A DNA stretch of 36,587 bases from an uncultured Acidimicrobiales bacterium (GTDB taxonomy: Bacteria; Actinomycetota; Acidimicrobiia; Acidimicrobiales; SHLQ01). Positions within the stretch are counted from its first letter, which is position 1, and each line of letters begins with the position of its first letter. The stretch lies in the NCBI GenBank assembly GCA_938038815.1, contig CALHTF010000013.1:1-36587 (forward strand). The letters run 5' to 3'. Both the position numbers and the translations under genes were made by a program. The notes under the pieces were generated by a model, which had not been told where the DNA came from, ran no database searches, and saw nothing but the letters and a program-made list of their open reading frames with translations. Below are positions 23,436 through 32,103 of this stretch, piece after piece.

Positions 23436-24748
23436 GATCCGCCCTCGTCAGCACTCGGTTTTGCGCGCCGCGGGCCCGTCCACGCGCCTGGGGCCGCCAG
23501 CCGAACGGTGGTGATTCTGAGGCGATCGACGGCCAGAACCTCGACCCGCCACCCGTCATGTTCGAACAACTCCCCTGGGCTGGGGATCTTGCCCAGCCGA
23601 ACGAGCACAAAGCCCGCGAGTGTTTCGTAGGGCCCCTCGGGCATCTCGAAACCACACGCCTCTTCCACCTCGTCGGGATGCAGGGCCGCCGACACCCGAA
23701 AGTTGCCGGGCTCCTCCACCCGACTCACTTCCGGGCTCGACGTGTCGTACTCGTCGTCGATCTCGCCGACGATCTCTTCAAGCAGATCCTCGAGCGTGAT
23801 GATGCCAGCGGTACCGCCGTGCTCGTCGACCACCACCGCCAGGTGATCCCGGTTGGCCCGCAGGTCGCTGAACAGGTCGTCGAGGTCGCGGGTCTCGGGC
23901 ACCGCAAGCACCGGACTCATCACCTCGGTGACCAACCGGTCCCGCCGCGTCGAAGCGGGAAGCGTATAGATCGACTTCACGTGAGCCACGCCCAAAACAT
24001 CGTCGAGGTCGCGGCCATAAATGGGGAACCGAGAAAAACCGCTATCGATCGACGTAGAGATGAGCTCGCTGATCGGGGCGGTACTCGCCAGCGCCGTGAC
24101 GTTCACCCGCGGGGTCAAGGCATCGGCGGCGACCTTCTCATGAAACCGGATGGTGCGGGTAAGAAGTTCGACATCCTCCGGGTCGAGTGCGCCCTCTTCT
24201 CCAGAAGTAATGATGAGCGCCTCCAGCTCCTCGATGTCGGGTTTGTGGTCGAGTTCCTCTCGTGGCTCGACCCCCAACCGGCGCACGATCCAGTTGGCAA
24301 CGTTGTCGAACGTGTACACAAACGGATACATCACCAGGTTCCACAGCCGCATTGGCCGGGTGAGCAGGCGCGAGGTGAAATCGGGCCGGCTGATGGCGAT
24401 CGACTTCGGTATGAGTTCGCCGACCACCATGATCACCAGGGTGCTGACAATGATCGCCGTCGCCACCGAGATTCCTTCTGCGCCCGGTTCACCGACCAGC
24501 GGTTCGAGTACCGGCGTGACCAGTGCCGAGAAGACTGGCCGGGCCAAAAAGCCAAGCAGGATCCCGGTAATCGAGATCCCAAGCTGGGCACTCGATAAAC
24601 AAAAGCTCAGCCGCTCGAGCAGCGACAAGACGCCTCGGGCGCCGGAATCGCCGGCTTGGGCCTGGGCCTCGATCCGGTTGCGATCAACCGCCATGAGGGC
24701 GAATTCGATCGCTACGAAAAACGCGGTGGCCACTACCAAGATGGCCAC
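23432..24748 (-). CDS. CNNM/CorC-type membrane protein, full-length form
   Basis: 438-residue protein with a DUF21/CNNM transmembrane domain (about 1-165, opening [20 protein letters not shown]). It continues with a CBS pair (about 190-325, [19 protein letters not shown] and [19 protein letters not shown]) and a C-terminal CorC_HlyC domain (about 340-420, [19 protein letters not shown]). It probably mediates Mg2+ or other divalent-cation export. The first gene of a two-gene operon with its shorter paralogue. GTG 24748 is used as start. The frame is open 9 codons further to a CTG at 24775 with GAGG 5 nt upstream, so the true start may lie a little upstream. Confidence 0.87.
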   Translation of the reverse strand: MAILVVATAFFVAIEFALMAVDRNRIEAQAQAGDSGARGVLSLLERLSFCLSSAQLGISITGILLGFLARPVFSALVTPVLEPLVGEPGAEGISVATAIIVSTLVIMVVGELIPKSIAISRPDFTSRLLTRPMRLWNLVMYPFVYTFDNVANWIVRRLGVEPREELDHKPDIEELEALIITSGEEGALDPEDVELLTRTIRFHEKVAADALTPRVNVTALASTAPISELISTSIDSGFSRFPIYGRDLDDVLGVAHVKSIYTLPASTRRDRLVTEVMSPVLAVPETRDLDDLFSDLRANRDHLAVVVDEHGGTAGIITLEDLLEEIVGEIDDEYDTSSPEVSRVEEPGNFRVSAALHPDEVEEACGFEMPEGPYETLAGFVLVRLGKIPSPGELFEHDGWRVEVLAVDRLRITTVRLAAPGAWTGPRRAKPSADEGGS

Positions 24749-24897
24749 ACCCGCGAGTCCTAGTGCGGTACCCAGAGCGGCCTCGCTAGTCGAATGAACA
24801 CCACGTTGAGCAATCTATAGGTCGCTGACCATCGATTTCACGAACTTGGAAGGTGATTGCGCTTAAGGGCGGCTGCGGCGACGCCGATCATTAACCC

Positions 24898-25503
24898 ATG
24901 GCGCTACGTGAACAACCGCTCCAAACCTCGGCTTTCGTGCAAGGGGTGGGCGAAGTAACCACCGATCCCGTCCTTCACGGCGTGCTGGTGGTCGACGCTG
25001 ACCCACGCTGGGCGACCGCAGTCGAAAACCGGGTAAAGCATCACCCGTCGTTCAAAGTGCTGGCCGTGACCGGCACGGCCAGTAACGCCTTCGCCTTGAT
25101 CGAGCAGCTCACCCCATCGGCCATCGTTTTGGCCGTCGAACTGTCGGGGACGAGCGGCTTCGATGCGCTGCCAACCATACGCCGACTCGCCCCTCAAGCC
25201 GAGGTCATTCTGTTTTCTCAGGCCACCGACGCCCGAGAACTCGCTGGCCACTTCGACGTCTTTGGCTCGTTGAGCAAGTTTAATGCAGCGCAAGAATTCG
25301 ACGGAGCGCTCGACCGCCTGGCCGAGTTTCTGGCGCTTCCCGCCGAGTCGCGCAACCAACGCCGCACCGGCGTCGACCGTCGCCGTCGCCAAGACTGGAA
25401 CAAGGTCACCTCTGAGCGCCGATCTTCCGAACGCCGGGTCGAAAACCTCGGCTTTGCACCCGAGGGCGCCGAGCAAGCCGCTCCGCCACAATCCTGGGGC
25501 TAA
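24898..25503 (+). CDS. Receiver-like protein lacking the phospho-acceptor Asp
   Basis: 201 residues from ATG 24898. Residues about 27-145 follow a response-regulator receiver (HGVLVVDADPRWATAVENRV, SAIVLAVELSGTSGFDALPTIRRL, EVILFSQATD, FGSLSKF). The acidic pair (VVDAD) and the late Lys are kept. At the phosphorylated position, where LxxLDxxLPG is expected, the sequence reads VLAVELSG, so the Asp is Ala. It is therefore a pseudo-receiver. The C-terminus is an Arg-rich tail (RRTGVDRRRRQDW, SERRSSERRVE). No output domain is recognised. The next gene is an ABC exporter subunit 53 nt downstream in the same direction. Confidence 0.7.
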   Translation: MALREQPLQTSAFVQGVGEVTTDPVLHGVLVVDADPRWATAVENRVKHHPSFKVLAVTGTASNAFALIEQLTPSAIVLAVELSGTSGFDALPTIRRLAPQAEVILFSQATDARELAGHFDVFGSLSKFNAAQEFDGALDRLAEFLALPAESRNQRRTGVDRRRRQDWNKVTSERRSSERRVENLGFAPEGAEQAAPPQSWG

Positions 25504-25541
25504 CGCCGCAGCCGGAAAAGGGCTTCGTGTCGGAGGTTCGC

Positions 25542-25547
25542 TAGCTT
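25542..25547 (+). promoter_or_regulatory. Possible -10 element for the ABC exporter operon
   Basis: TAGCTT ends 9 nt before GTG 25557. No Shine-Dalgarno at normal distance (GGAGG at 25532-25536 is too far). Confidence 0.35.
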
Positions 25548-25556
25548 TCGTCCAAC

Positions 25557-27458
25557 GTGACTTCCACGCAGGACCGCTCGCTCGTCGGGAACGAATTTGA
25601 ACCGCTCACCCAGCACGCCGACTATCCGCCGGCTCGGGCCACGATCGATCCCAACGCCGACCTTGGATGGGTTCGTCGGCTTTGGCCGCTTCTCCGGTCG
25701 CATATGTGGGTTCTCGGCGGAGCGATCGCTACGGGACTCATCGGTATCGGCCTCTCGGTATCGGTGCCGCTCATCATTCGAAACGCCATCGACAGCCGCG
25801 GCCTCTCCGGTGAGGGCGGATCGACTACCGGCTTAGAAACCTACGTGGTGGCCCTCTTGGTCATCGCCGCGTTGCTCGTACTTTTGCGCTCGACCTATCG
25901 GTCGTTGCTGTTCCGGTCCGCACATCAGGTCGACACCGACCTGCGCGAGCTGCTCTATTCGCACCTGACCCGCCTGTCGTTCTCGTTCTTCGATGTCACC
26001 GCCTCAGGCGAGGTCATCAGCCGCGCCAACTCCGACATCCGGTCGGTGCAGATCCTGTTGGCTTTTGCCCCACTGGCCGTTTTGTCGGTGGTGAGTTTCT
26101 TCGTGGCGCTGGTCCTGATGATTCGTATCGACCTCGTCCTCACCCTTGTAGCGCTAGTGCCGATGCCGTTCGTCTATTACGTCGCACAGCACATGCGGAA
26201 CCAGGTATTCCCGCTCAGTTGGATCAGCAGTTCACGCCAGGCCGAGGTGGCTACGGTGGTCGACGAGAACATCGGCGGCATCCGAGTTGTGAAGTCGTTC
26301 GCTGCCGAAGAGCAACAGATCGCATCGTTGGCTGCCGCCGCCCAACGACTTCGCTGGTCGGCGGTGCAAGCCAACGACAGTCGGGCCCGCCACAACCCGA
26401 TAATCGAAGCCCTACCGCAGCTCGGTTCGGCCCTGGTGCTTTTGTACGGCGGCATCTTGGCGATCGACGACAAGATCACGATCGGCACGATCCTCGCCTT
26501 TAACGCGTACGTGATCTTGATCTCGCTGCCGTTCCGATTGTTTGGGTTCTTGTTGATGCAAAGCCAACGCGCCGCGGCGGCGGCCCAGCGCATCTTTGCG
26601 ATCCTCGACAAAGAAATCGAGATAACCGACAAGCCAGGGGCCATCGACTTGATCGACCCGGCCGGGGCCATCGAGTTTGCGAACGTGTCGTTTGGCTACG
26701 GCCGGCAGGAACCCGGCGAAGACGACGCGACCTCCAACCCGCTGATCCTCAACGACTTCTCGCTCGCCATCGAACCGGGCCAAACCGTGGCGTTGGTCGG
26801 ACGGACCGGGTCGGGCAAGTCGACCGTCACCCGTCTACTCCCTCGGTTTTACGACCCGACAGGTGGCACGGTATCGATCGACGGGCACGACCTACGCGAC
26901 CTCACGACAAGGTCGATTCGCCACGCGGTCAACGTGGTACTCGACGAACCGTTCCTCTTTTCGGTGTCGGTGCGCGACAACATCGCCTACGCCCGCCCCG
27001 ACGCCAGCCTCGACGACATCATCGCGGCGGCGACCGCCGCCGAGGCCCACGAGTTCATCTCCGAACTCGCCGATGGTTACGACACGGTGGTCGGCGAACG
27101 GGGCTACACCCTTTCGGGAGGGCAGCGCCAGCGGATCGCAATCGCCCGCACGTTGCTCGCCAATCCGCGGGTGCTCGTACTCGATGACGCCACCTCGGCC
27201 ATCGATGTTCAGGTCGAGGAGCAGATCCACGATGCGCTCTCGAACCTGATGACCGACCGGACAACCATCATCGTCGCCCACCGACTGTCGACCATCTCGC
27301 TCGCCGACCGAGTCGTGCTTCTCGAAGGCGGCCAGATCGTCGCCGACGGCACCCACGCCGAACTGATGGCCACCGAACCCCGTTACGTTGAGGTGCTAGC
27401 TAGCGCGGAAACCTCCGAAGGCAACGACGACGATCCCACCGAGGCGGACCGCTCATGA
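25557..27458 (+). CDS. Heterodimeric ABC exporter subunit A (degenerate ATP site)
   Basis: 633-residue half-transporter with a six-helix type IV (MsbA-like) membrane domain (about 45-345) and a C-terminal ATPase domain (about 375-615). Walker A is GRTGSGKST and the signature is intact LSGGQRQR. Walker B ends LVLDDATSAID, so the catalytic Glu is Asp. The H-loop is VAHRLSTIS. An Asp in place of the Glu is the mark of the degenerate half of heterodimeric exporters such as TM287/288. Start GTG 25557. Its stop overlaps the start of subunit B (ATGA, 4 nt). Substrate could be a lipid or a drug; unknown. Confidence 0.92.
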   Translation: MTSTQDRSLVGNEFEPLTQHADYPPARATIDPNADLGWVRRLWPLLRSHMWVLGGAIATGLIGIGLSVSVPLIIRNAIDSRGLSGEGGSTTGLETYVVALLVIAALLVLLRSTYRSLLFRSAHQVDTDLRELLYSHLTRLSFSFFDVTASGEVISRANSDIRSVQILLAFAPLAVLSVVSFFVALVLMIRIDLVLTLVALVPMPFVYYVAQHMRNQVFPLSWISSSRQAEVATVVDENIGGIRVVKSFAAEEQQIASLAAAAQRLRWSAVQANDSRARHNPIIEALPQLGSALVLLYGGILAIDDKITIGTILAFNAYVILISLPFRLFGFLLMQSQRAAAAAQRIFAILDKEIEITDKPGAIDLIDPAGAIEFANVSFGYGRQEPGEDDATSNPLILNDFSLAIEPGQTVALVGRTGSGKSTVTRLLPRFYDPTGGTVSIDGHDLRDLTTRSIRHAVNVVLDEPFLFSVSVRDNIAYARPDASLDDIIAAATAAEAHEFISELADGYDTVVGERGYTLSGGQRQRIAIARTLLANPRVLVLDDATSAIDVQVEEQIHDALSNLMTDRTTIIVAHRLSTISLADRVVLLEGGQIVADGTHAELMATEPRYVEVLASAETSEGNDDDPTEADRS

Positions 27459-29362
27459 TGTGGGGACCGGGCTCGTTCGGCGGCGGCCAAACGTCGGTGC
27501 AACAAAACGCGGCTGCCGGACTCCCGTATGCCAACGTGCCGGGCCATCTCAGCGACATGGTCGACGAGATCCTCGCCGGCGAGCCTGAACACGAGCAACC
27601 ACGTATCGAGTTCGAGGCCGCCGACTACGACCGGCAGCCGTTCACGTTGCGGGCCTTCCTCAAGCCCCATGCCGGCCGACTCGCTATTGCGACGATCGCC
27701 GTAGCGTTCGAGGCGGCGTTGCTCAACGTGGGCCCGCTGCTCGTGCGGGTCGGCATCGACGACGGCATCGTGAAGGGCGACCGAGGGGTCCTGCTCACCG
27801 CCGCGCTGCTTTATGTCGCAGCCGTGGCGGTCGCGGCGATCGCCAGCTTCATCCGCATCGCTTATACCGGCCGCCTCGGCGAGCGCCTCATGTACGAGCT
27901 GCGGCTCCGAGTGTTCTCGCACTTCCAGCGACAGTCGCTCCAGTTCTTCACCAACGAAAAGGCCGGCGTCTTGATGACCCGGATGACGAGCGACATCGAA
28001 GCGTTGACCCAGCTGTTCCAAGAGGGGCTGGTGCAGTTCGCCGTTCAGGGCCTCACCGTGGCCGCCATCGCGATCTTCTTGTTCTCGCTCAACTCCACGC
28101 TGGCCATCATCACCATCTTGTTGGCGGTTCCGATCACCGTCATTTCCGGGTTGATCTTCCGGAAGGTCTCGGCCATTGGCTACGGGCGCGTTCGCAACGC
28201 CATCGCCGACGTGCTTTCGGATCTGTCGGAAAGTCTCGCCGGCATTCGGATCATCGCCGCCAACAACCGCCGCCTCCAGAACGTGGTTAACCACCGCAAC
28301 GTGATCGGTCGCCATCGTGACGCCAACCTCTTTGCCACCCGGGCGCAAGCAATCTTTGGATCGTTCAGCGAAGCGGTCAGTGTGGCGGTTCAGGCGCTGG
28401 TGTTGCTCTGGGGCGGGCGGATGGTGACCCGCAACGAACTCACCATCGGCGAACTTACCGCCTTCTTGTTGTTCCTCAACCGGTTCTTCGCCCCAATCCA
28501 AACCCTTATTCAGCTGTTCAATCAGTACCAGTCAGGTTCGGCGGCGATCGCCAAGCTTCGCGACTTGCTGGGCACCGAACCAACCGTTCCCCAGAGCGCC
28601 GACGCGGTCGAACTCCCCGAGGTCGAGGGAGCGATCAAACTCGATGGCGTCCATTTCGGCTACGAGTCCGGTTCGCCGGTGCTTCGCGACATCGACTTGT
28701 CGATAGCCCCCGGTGAAGTGATCTCGATCGTGGGCCAGACCGGGGCCGGCAAGTCGACGGTGGCCAAACTGATCACTCGGTTCTATGACCCCGACCAGGG
28801 TTCGGTCACCATCGATGGCTACGACCTGCGCACCGTCACGCTGCACTCGCTGCGTAGCCAACTCGGCGTGGTCCCCCAGGAAGCGTTTCTGTTCAACGGC
28901 ACCATCAAAGACAATGTGGCCTTTGGCCGCCCCGACGCCACCGAGGAAGAGATTTGGGAGGCCTGTGTGGCGGTTGGGATCGACGACGCGGTCGAACGTT
29001 TGCCGTTCGGTATCGACTCGCCGGTTCACGAACGCGGGTCGTCACTTTCGGCCGGCGAACGGCAGCTGCTCGCCCTCGCTCGAGCGTTCCTCGCCCGGCC
29101 ACGCGTGTTGGTGCTCGATGAGGCAACGTCGAATCTCGACCTGTTGTCCGAAACCAAAATCGAAGCGGCGCTCGACGTGGTCCTCGAAGGCCGCACCGCC
29201 ATCATCATTGCCCACCGTCTGGCCACGGCAATGCGGGCTGACCGCATTGCCGTGGTAGACGAGGGAACCATCATCGAGCTCGGGAGCCACGACGAACTGG
29301 TGGCGATGGGCGGCCAGTACGCAGCGATGCACGCAACCTGGACCAGCCACATCGACGGCTAA
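27455..29362 (+). CDS. Heterodimeric ABC exporter subunit B
   Basis: 635-residue half-transporter partner of subunit A. A Gly/Gln-rich N-terminal region of about 55 residues precedes the six-helix membrane domain (about 65-370). In the ATPase domain Walker A is GQTGAGKST and Walker B has the canonical Glu (VLVLDEATSNLD). The signature is LSAGERQL instead of LSGGQ. The combination of a non-canonical signature here and an Asp Walker B in subunit A predicts one degenerate and one active composite site, as in known heterodimeric exporters. It is coupled to subunit A by a 4-nt overlap and ends in a hairpin shared with the convergent lipoprotein gene. Confidence 0.92.
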   Translation: MMWGPGSFGGGQTSVQQNAAAGLPYANVPGHLSDMVDEILAGEPEHEQPRIEFEAADYDRQPFTLRAFLKPHAGRLAIATIAVAFEAALLNVGPLLVRVGIDDGIVKGDRGVLLTAALLYVAAVAVAAIASFIRIAYTGRLGERLMYELRLRVFSHFQRQSLQFFTNEKAGVLMTRMTSDIEALTQLFQEGLVQFAVQGLTVAAIAIFLFSLNSTLAIITILLAVPITVISGLIFRKVSAIGYGRVRNAIADVLSDLSESLAGIRIIAANNRRLQNVVNHRNVIGRHRDANLFATRAQAIFGSFSEAVSVAVQALVLLWGGRMVTRNELTIGELTAFLLFLNRFFAPIQTLIQLFNQYQSGSAAIAKLRDLLGTEPTVPQSADAVELPEVEGAIKLDGVHFGYESGSPVLRDIDLSIAPGEVISIVGQTGAGKSTVAKLITRFYDPDQGSVTIDGYDLRTVTLHSLRSQLGVVPQEAFLFNGTIKDNVAFGRPDATEEEIWEACVAVGIDDAVERLPFGIDSPVHERGSSLSAGERQLLALARAFLARPRVLVLDEATSNLDLLSETKIEAALDVVLEGRTAIIIAHRLATAMRADRIAVVDEGTIIELGSHDELVAMGGQYAAMHATWTSHIDG

Positions 29363-29375
29363 CTTCGTCGTTAGC
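29358..29375. terminator. Hairpin holding the stop codons of two convergent genes
   Basis: GCTAAC (29358-29363) and GTTAGC (29370-29375) form a perfect 6-bp stem with a 6-nt loop. The left arm contains the TAA of exporter subunit B, and the right arm contains, on the minus strand, the TAA of the lipoprotein gene. TTTGTT follows on the plus strand, so termination of the exporter mRNA is plausible. The minus side has no T tract. Confidence 0.5.
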
Positions 29376-31887
29376 TTTGTTGCGATTTCCTGACGACAAG
29401 GGCCAGGCCAACCAGCGCAGCTAGGAAGAACCCAGCAGCGATCGGCAGAGCGGGACCCGAGCCAGATTCGGCCGAGCGTTCGCCAAGCGGGGTATCGCCC
29501 AAGCTCTGTTCGGTGATGACTTCGGCCGACTCGGCCGTATCGACCTCAGGAGGTTCGGTGGGTTCGGCGGCCACGTCGGCCGATTCGGTGGCCCCGAGAA
29601 CGCTTACCAGTGGAGCCTCGGGTACGGATTCGATTGCCAGTTCGGCCGAGGCCGTGGTGGTCGGGGCAACCGAGTTCGCAGCAACCGGCGCCACCGTGGT
29701 GGTCGTCTGAACCGGAACGGGCGCCGAGCTGACGTTGGGCGACTCGGCGAGCGCTTCGGCTTGGGTTTGATTGGTGCGGCTACGGGTCGTGGCCTTGCCG
29801 TGCTTTGCCCTAGCTGCCTTCTGTGCTTTCTTCGCCGCCTTTGCCTCGGCACGGGCTGCTTTCTTCGCCGCTTTGTCGGCTGCTCGCTGCTCGGCCCGGG
29901 CGGCCTTGGCAGCGGCTCGCTGCTCGGCCGCGTCGTCAGTGTCATCGGTGTCGTCCGAGGCATCATCGTCATTGTCGTCGTTGGTTTCGGGCAACGGCGT
30001 TGGTTCCCAACCGGCGGGAACTTCAAGCACCGTTGTGGTTGGAGTAACCGTGGTGGTTGGCGCAACCGAGGTTTGAGGAGCAACGGTCCGGGCCGGAGCT
30101 TCAGCGACGGTTGTCGGGACCGACAGGTCGTCGGGCAATACAAACACCGGCTGGGCTACGGTGCTGCTGGTGGTGGTCGTCGTGCTGGTCGGCGCAACTA
30201 CCGCTGGCAACGTGGTCGCTGGACTCGTCGTGGTCGGCGAAGGCGACGCCTCGGCCGACGGCTTCTCGTCGTTGGGGGCCAACTTCTCCGACAGCACATC
30301 GACCGATCGGTTCTTTGCGTCCTTGTCTTGCTTGTCTTGGTGCTCATTTTCTTTGGCCTCGTCTTTGGCCTGGTCTTTCTCTGCCTTGGCCTGGTCTTTC
30401 GCTGCGTCCTTGGCGGCCTCCTGTTCGGCCTTGTTGGCATCGCGCTCGACCTTGTCGGGGCCAGAGTCTGGCACCGTACTGGTCGGCGGCGTTGGGGCCT
30501 CGGTCGAAGGCGGCACCGCCGTGGTGGCAGGAGCCTGGGTGGTCGTAGCTGGTGCAGCCGTGGTCGCTGGAGCGCTCGTGGTCGCCGGCGCAGCCGTTGT
30601 CGTGGTCGTGATCGGCGCCGGTGCAGCCGTAGTCGTCGGAGCCTGAGTGGTCGCCGGCGCAACGGTCGTGGTCGTCGGCGCCGCAGTCGTGGTTGTTGTG
30701 GTGGTCGGCGCCGCGGTCGTCGTGGTTGTCGTCGGAGCCTGAGTGGTAGTCGTCGTTGGCGCCACAGTCGTCGTGGTCGTCGGAGCGGCGGTCGTGGTAG
30801 TCGTCGGCGCGGCGGTCGTCGTGGTCGGAGCAACTGTCGTGGTCGTCGTGGGAGCAGCTGTTGTAGTTGTCGTTGTCGGAGCGGCGGTCGTCGTAGTCGT
30901 CGTTGTCGTGGGCGCCGCAGTCGTCGTCGTAGTAGTCGTGGTGGTTGTGGGCGCCGCAGTGGTCGTCGTTGTCGGGGCGGCCGTCGTGGTCGTCGTTGTT
31001 GTGGTGGTCGGCGCCGCGGTCGTGGTTGTTGTCACGGGCGACTGGTCAGGCCAGGCTCGCCAGGGCTTTTGCGACAAGTTTCGCTGAACCTCGGAAATGT
31101 AGTGGCCACTTCCGTCGTACCAGTCGCCGGAGAACCAGCGGCCGATACAACCCCACAGGTCGCCAGCCGAATAGTTCGGGCCGAGCCATGGCTCAAAGCC
31201 TTCATAGCAAAGCCGGCGGATGCCGAGGGTGTAGTCGACGTTAAAGGCGGTCGACTCGTGGGCGTAGGGCCACGTGCCGGGATGGGTCGGCGGAATGTCT
31301 GCCCCCTTTACCTGCAAGATGCCAACCGACTCACAACCGTTGAACCCAAACCGGGTTTGGTGCTGGCGTCCGCAGTCGCCCTGGAAGGTCTGGCGCCATG
31401 TCGACTCGGTGTAGGCCTGAGCTCGAACGTCTTCTTCATCAAAGCCCCACTTACAGGCGCCCCATCGAAGAATCTCGTCGGTCGTACCGGTGAAGTTGCC
31501 GTCGACCCGCGCCTCGTACTCGGCGTTTTGTTTACCCAGATACGACCCGGTGAGTTGCGACCCTACGGTGTTGTTGGCCGGAATGTTCGCCGGTGTGGGC
31601 TCCCAACCGTTACCCGCAGCACGGACCCGTGCTGCGCAGTCGGCACCCGAGCGCAGTGGCGTGCCGGGCGATGTGGTCGAGAAGTACTCCGAGCTTTGCC
31701 CAACGGCGCTCAAGGCCTTGGGGGCTTGTTCGAGCGTGGTCGGTTGGCCGGGCGATGCGCAGGCGCTAATCACCAATGCACTCGCCAGGGCGATCGCAAG
31801 GGCTTTGAGGGTGAGGAAAGAACCAGAAGGCGCGACGCGGCTCCCAATTCTCGGCTCCGGGGAAGTGAACCGATCGTTGAAGATCAT
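29371..31887 (-). CDS. Cell-wall lipoprotein with lysozyme-like domain, Thr-rich tether and C-terminal membrane helix
   Basis: 838 residues from ATG 31887. The N-terminus has a lipoprotein signal with lipobox VISAC (Cys43). Residues about 75-280 form a lysozyme/transglycosylase-like domain: Glu161 in AQAYTESTWRQ is the likely catalytic acid, GILQVK is at 189-194, and six Cys could form disulfides. A Pro/Thr repeat tether follows (about 284-470), then two charged helical segments (KAEKDQAKDEAKENEHQDK and AAKAARAEQRAADKAAKKA). A C-terminal hydrophobic helix (LPIAAGFFLAALVGLALVV) ends RKSQQS, resembling a degenerate sorting signal. The mature protein could thus be anchored at both ends. It presumably cleaves or remodels peptidoglycan; specificity unknown. 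Confidence 0.83.
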   Translation of the reverse strand: MIFNDRFTSPEPRIGSRVAPSGSFLTLKALAIALASALVISACASPGQPTTLEQAPKALSAVGQSSEYFSTTSPGTPLRSGADCAARVRAAGNGWEPTPANIPANNTVGSQLTGSYLGKQNAEYEARVDGNFTGTTDEILRWGACKWGFDEEDVRAQAYTESTWRQTFQGDCGRQHQTRFGFNGCESVGILQVKGADIPPTHPGTWPYAHESTAFNVDYTLGIRRLCYEGFEPWLGPNYSAGDLWGCIGRWFSGDWYDGSGHYISEVQRNLSQKPWRAWPDQSPVTTTTTAAPTTTTTTTTTAAPTTTTTAAPTTTTTTTTTTAAPTTTTTTTTAAPTTTTTTAAPTTTTTVAPTTTTAAPTTTTTAAPTTTTTVAPTTTTTQAPTTTTTTAAPTTTTTTTAAPTTTTVAPATTQAPTTTAAPAPITTTTTAAPATTSAPATTAAPATTTQAPATTAVPPSTEAPTPPTSTVPDSGPDKVERDANKAEQEAAKDAAKDQAKAEKDQAKDEAKENEHQDKQDKDAKNRSVDVLSEKLAPNDEKPSAEASPSPTTTSPATTLPAVVAPTSTTTTTSSTVAQPVFVLPDDLSVPTTVAEAPARTVAPQTSVAPTTTVTPTTTVLEVPAGWEPTPLPETNDDNDDDASDDTDDTDDAAEQRAAAKAARAEQRAADKAAKKAARAEAKAAKKAQKAARAKHGKATTRSRTNQTQAEALAESPNVSSAPVPVQTTTTVAPVAANSVAPTTTASAELAIESVPEAPLVSVLGATESADVAAEPTEPPEVDTAESAEVITEQSLGDTPLGERSAESGSGPALPIAAGFFLAALVGLALVVRKSQQS
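30480..31040. repeat. Low-complexity tract encoding the Pro/Thr tether
   Basis: Irregular short repeats encode units such as AAPTTTTTT in the lipoprotein gene. The plus strand is almost purely G and T with few A or C, the minus strand C and A, so composition is extremely strand-biased. Slippage and length variation are likely. Confidence 0.85.
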
Positions 31888-31888
31888 G

Positions 31889-31966
31889 GGTAATTGGTCG
31901 GCCCACCAAAACCATTCATTACCGGGTCGGTGAACCTTGGGGGCCGGTTATCCGGCTCGTTCCCCC
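31889..31966 (-). promoter_or_regulatory. Structured mRNA leader of the cell-wall lipoprotein gene
   Basis: Two hairpins can form in the leader. The distal one pairs GCCGG/CCGGC (31943-31947, 31952-31956) with outer GGGG/CCCC (31939-31942, 31962-31965). The proximal one pairs GGTAATTGGT (31889-31898) with ACCA (31905-31908) and ATTACC (31918-31923), 10 bp with one 9-nt bulge. Its stem ends one base from the ATG, with no free Shine-Dalgarno, so it would hide the ribosome entry site. I see no match to the known c-di-AMP (ydaO) riboswitch consensus. Confidence 0.5.
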
Positions 31967-32091
31967 ACATAGCAACGTTCTTCAACCGAGAAAAAAATCT
32001 TGGCCCAAATGACCAAACACACCGAAACGATATGTGGATCATCTGGCCCATAGTCGTCGTCCGGCCACCCCGGACGCGGCGACTTGCGAAC

Positions 32092-32097
32092 TAGATT
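32092..32097 (+). promoter_or_regulatory. Leaderless -10 element for the ABC ATPase gene
   Basis: TAGATT ends 6 nt before GTG 32104, with no Shine-Dalgarno. Confidence 0.45.
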
Positions 32098-32103
32098 GCA
32101 AGC

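Noticed and set aside
24773-24775. CTG start for the full-length CNNM gene
   Set aside because: GTG 24748 is in frame and gives a sensible first membrane helix, so a CTG start is not needed here, in contrast to sufD.
29771-31893. Long plus-strand open frames opposite the lipoprotein gene (Arg/Gly- or Val-rich)
   Set aside because: They are antisense shadows of the Thr/Ala/Lys codons of the repeat tether and have no family-like features.
31888-32040. ydaO (c-di-AMP) or GEMM riboswitch before the cell-wall lipoprotein gene
   Set aside because: The conserved core sequences that I know for these classes are not visible; only unspecific hairpins are present.
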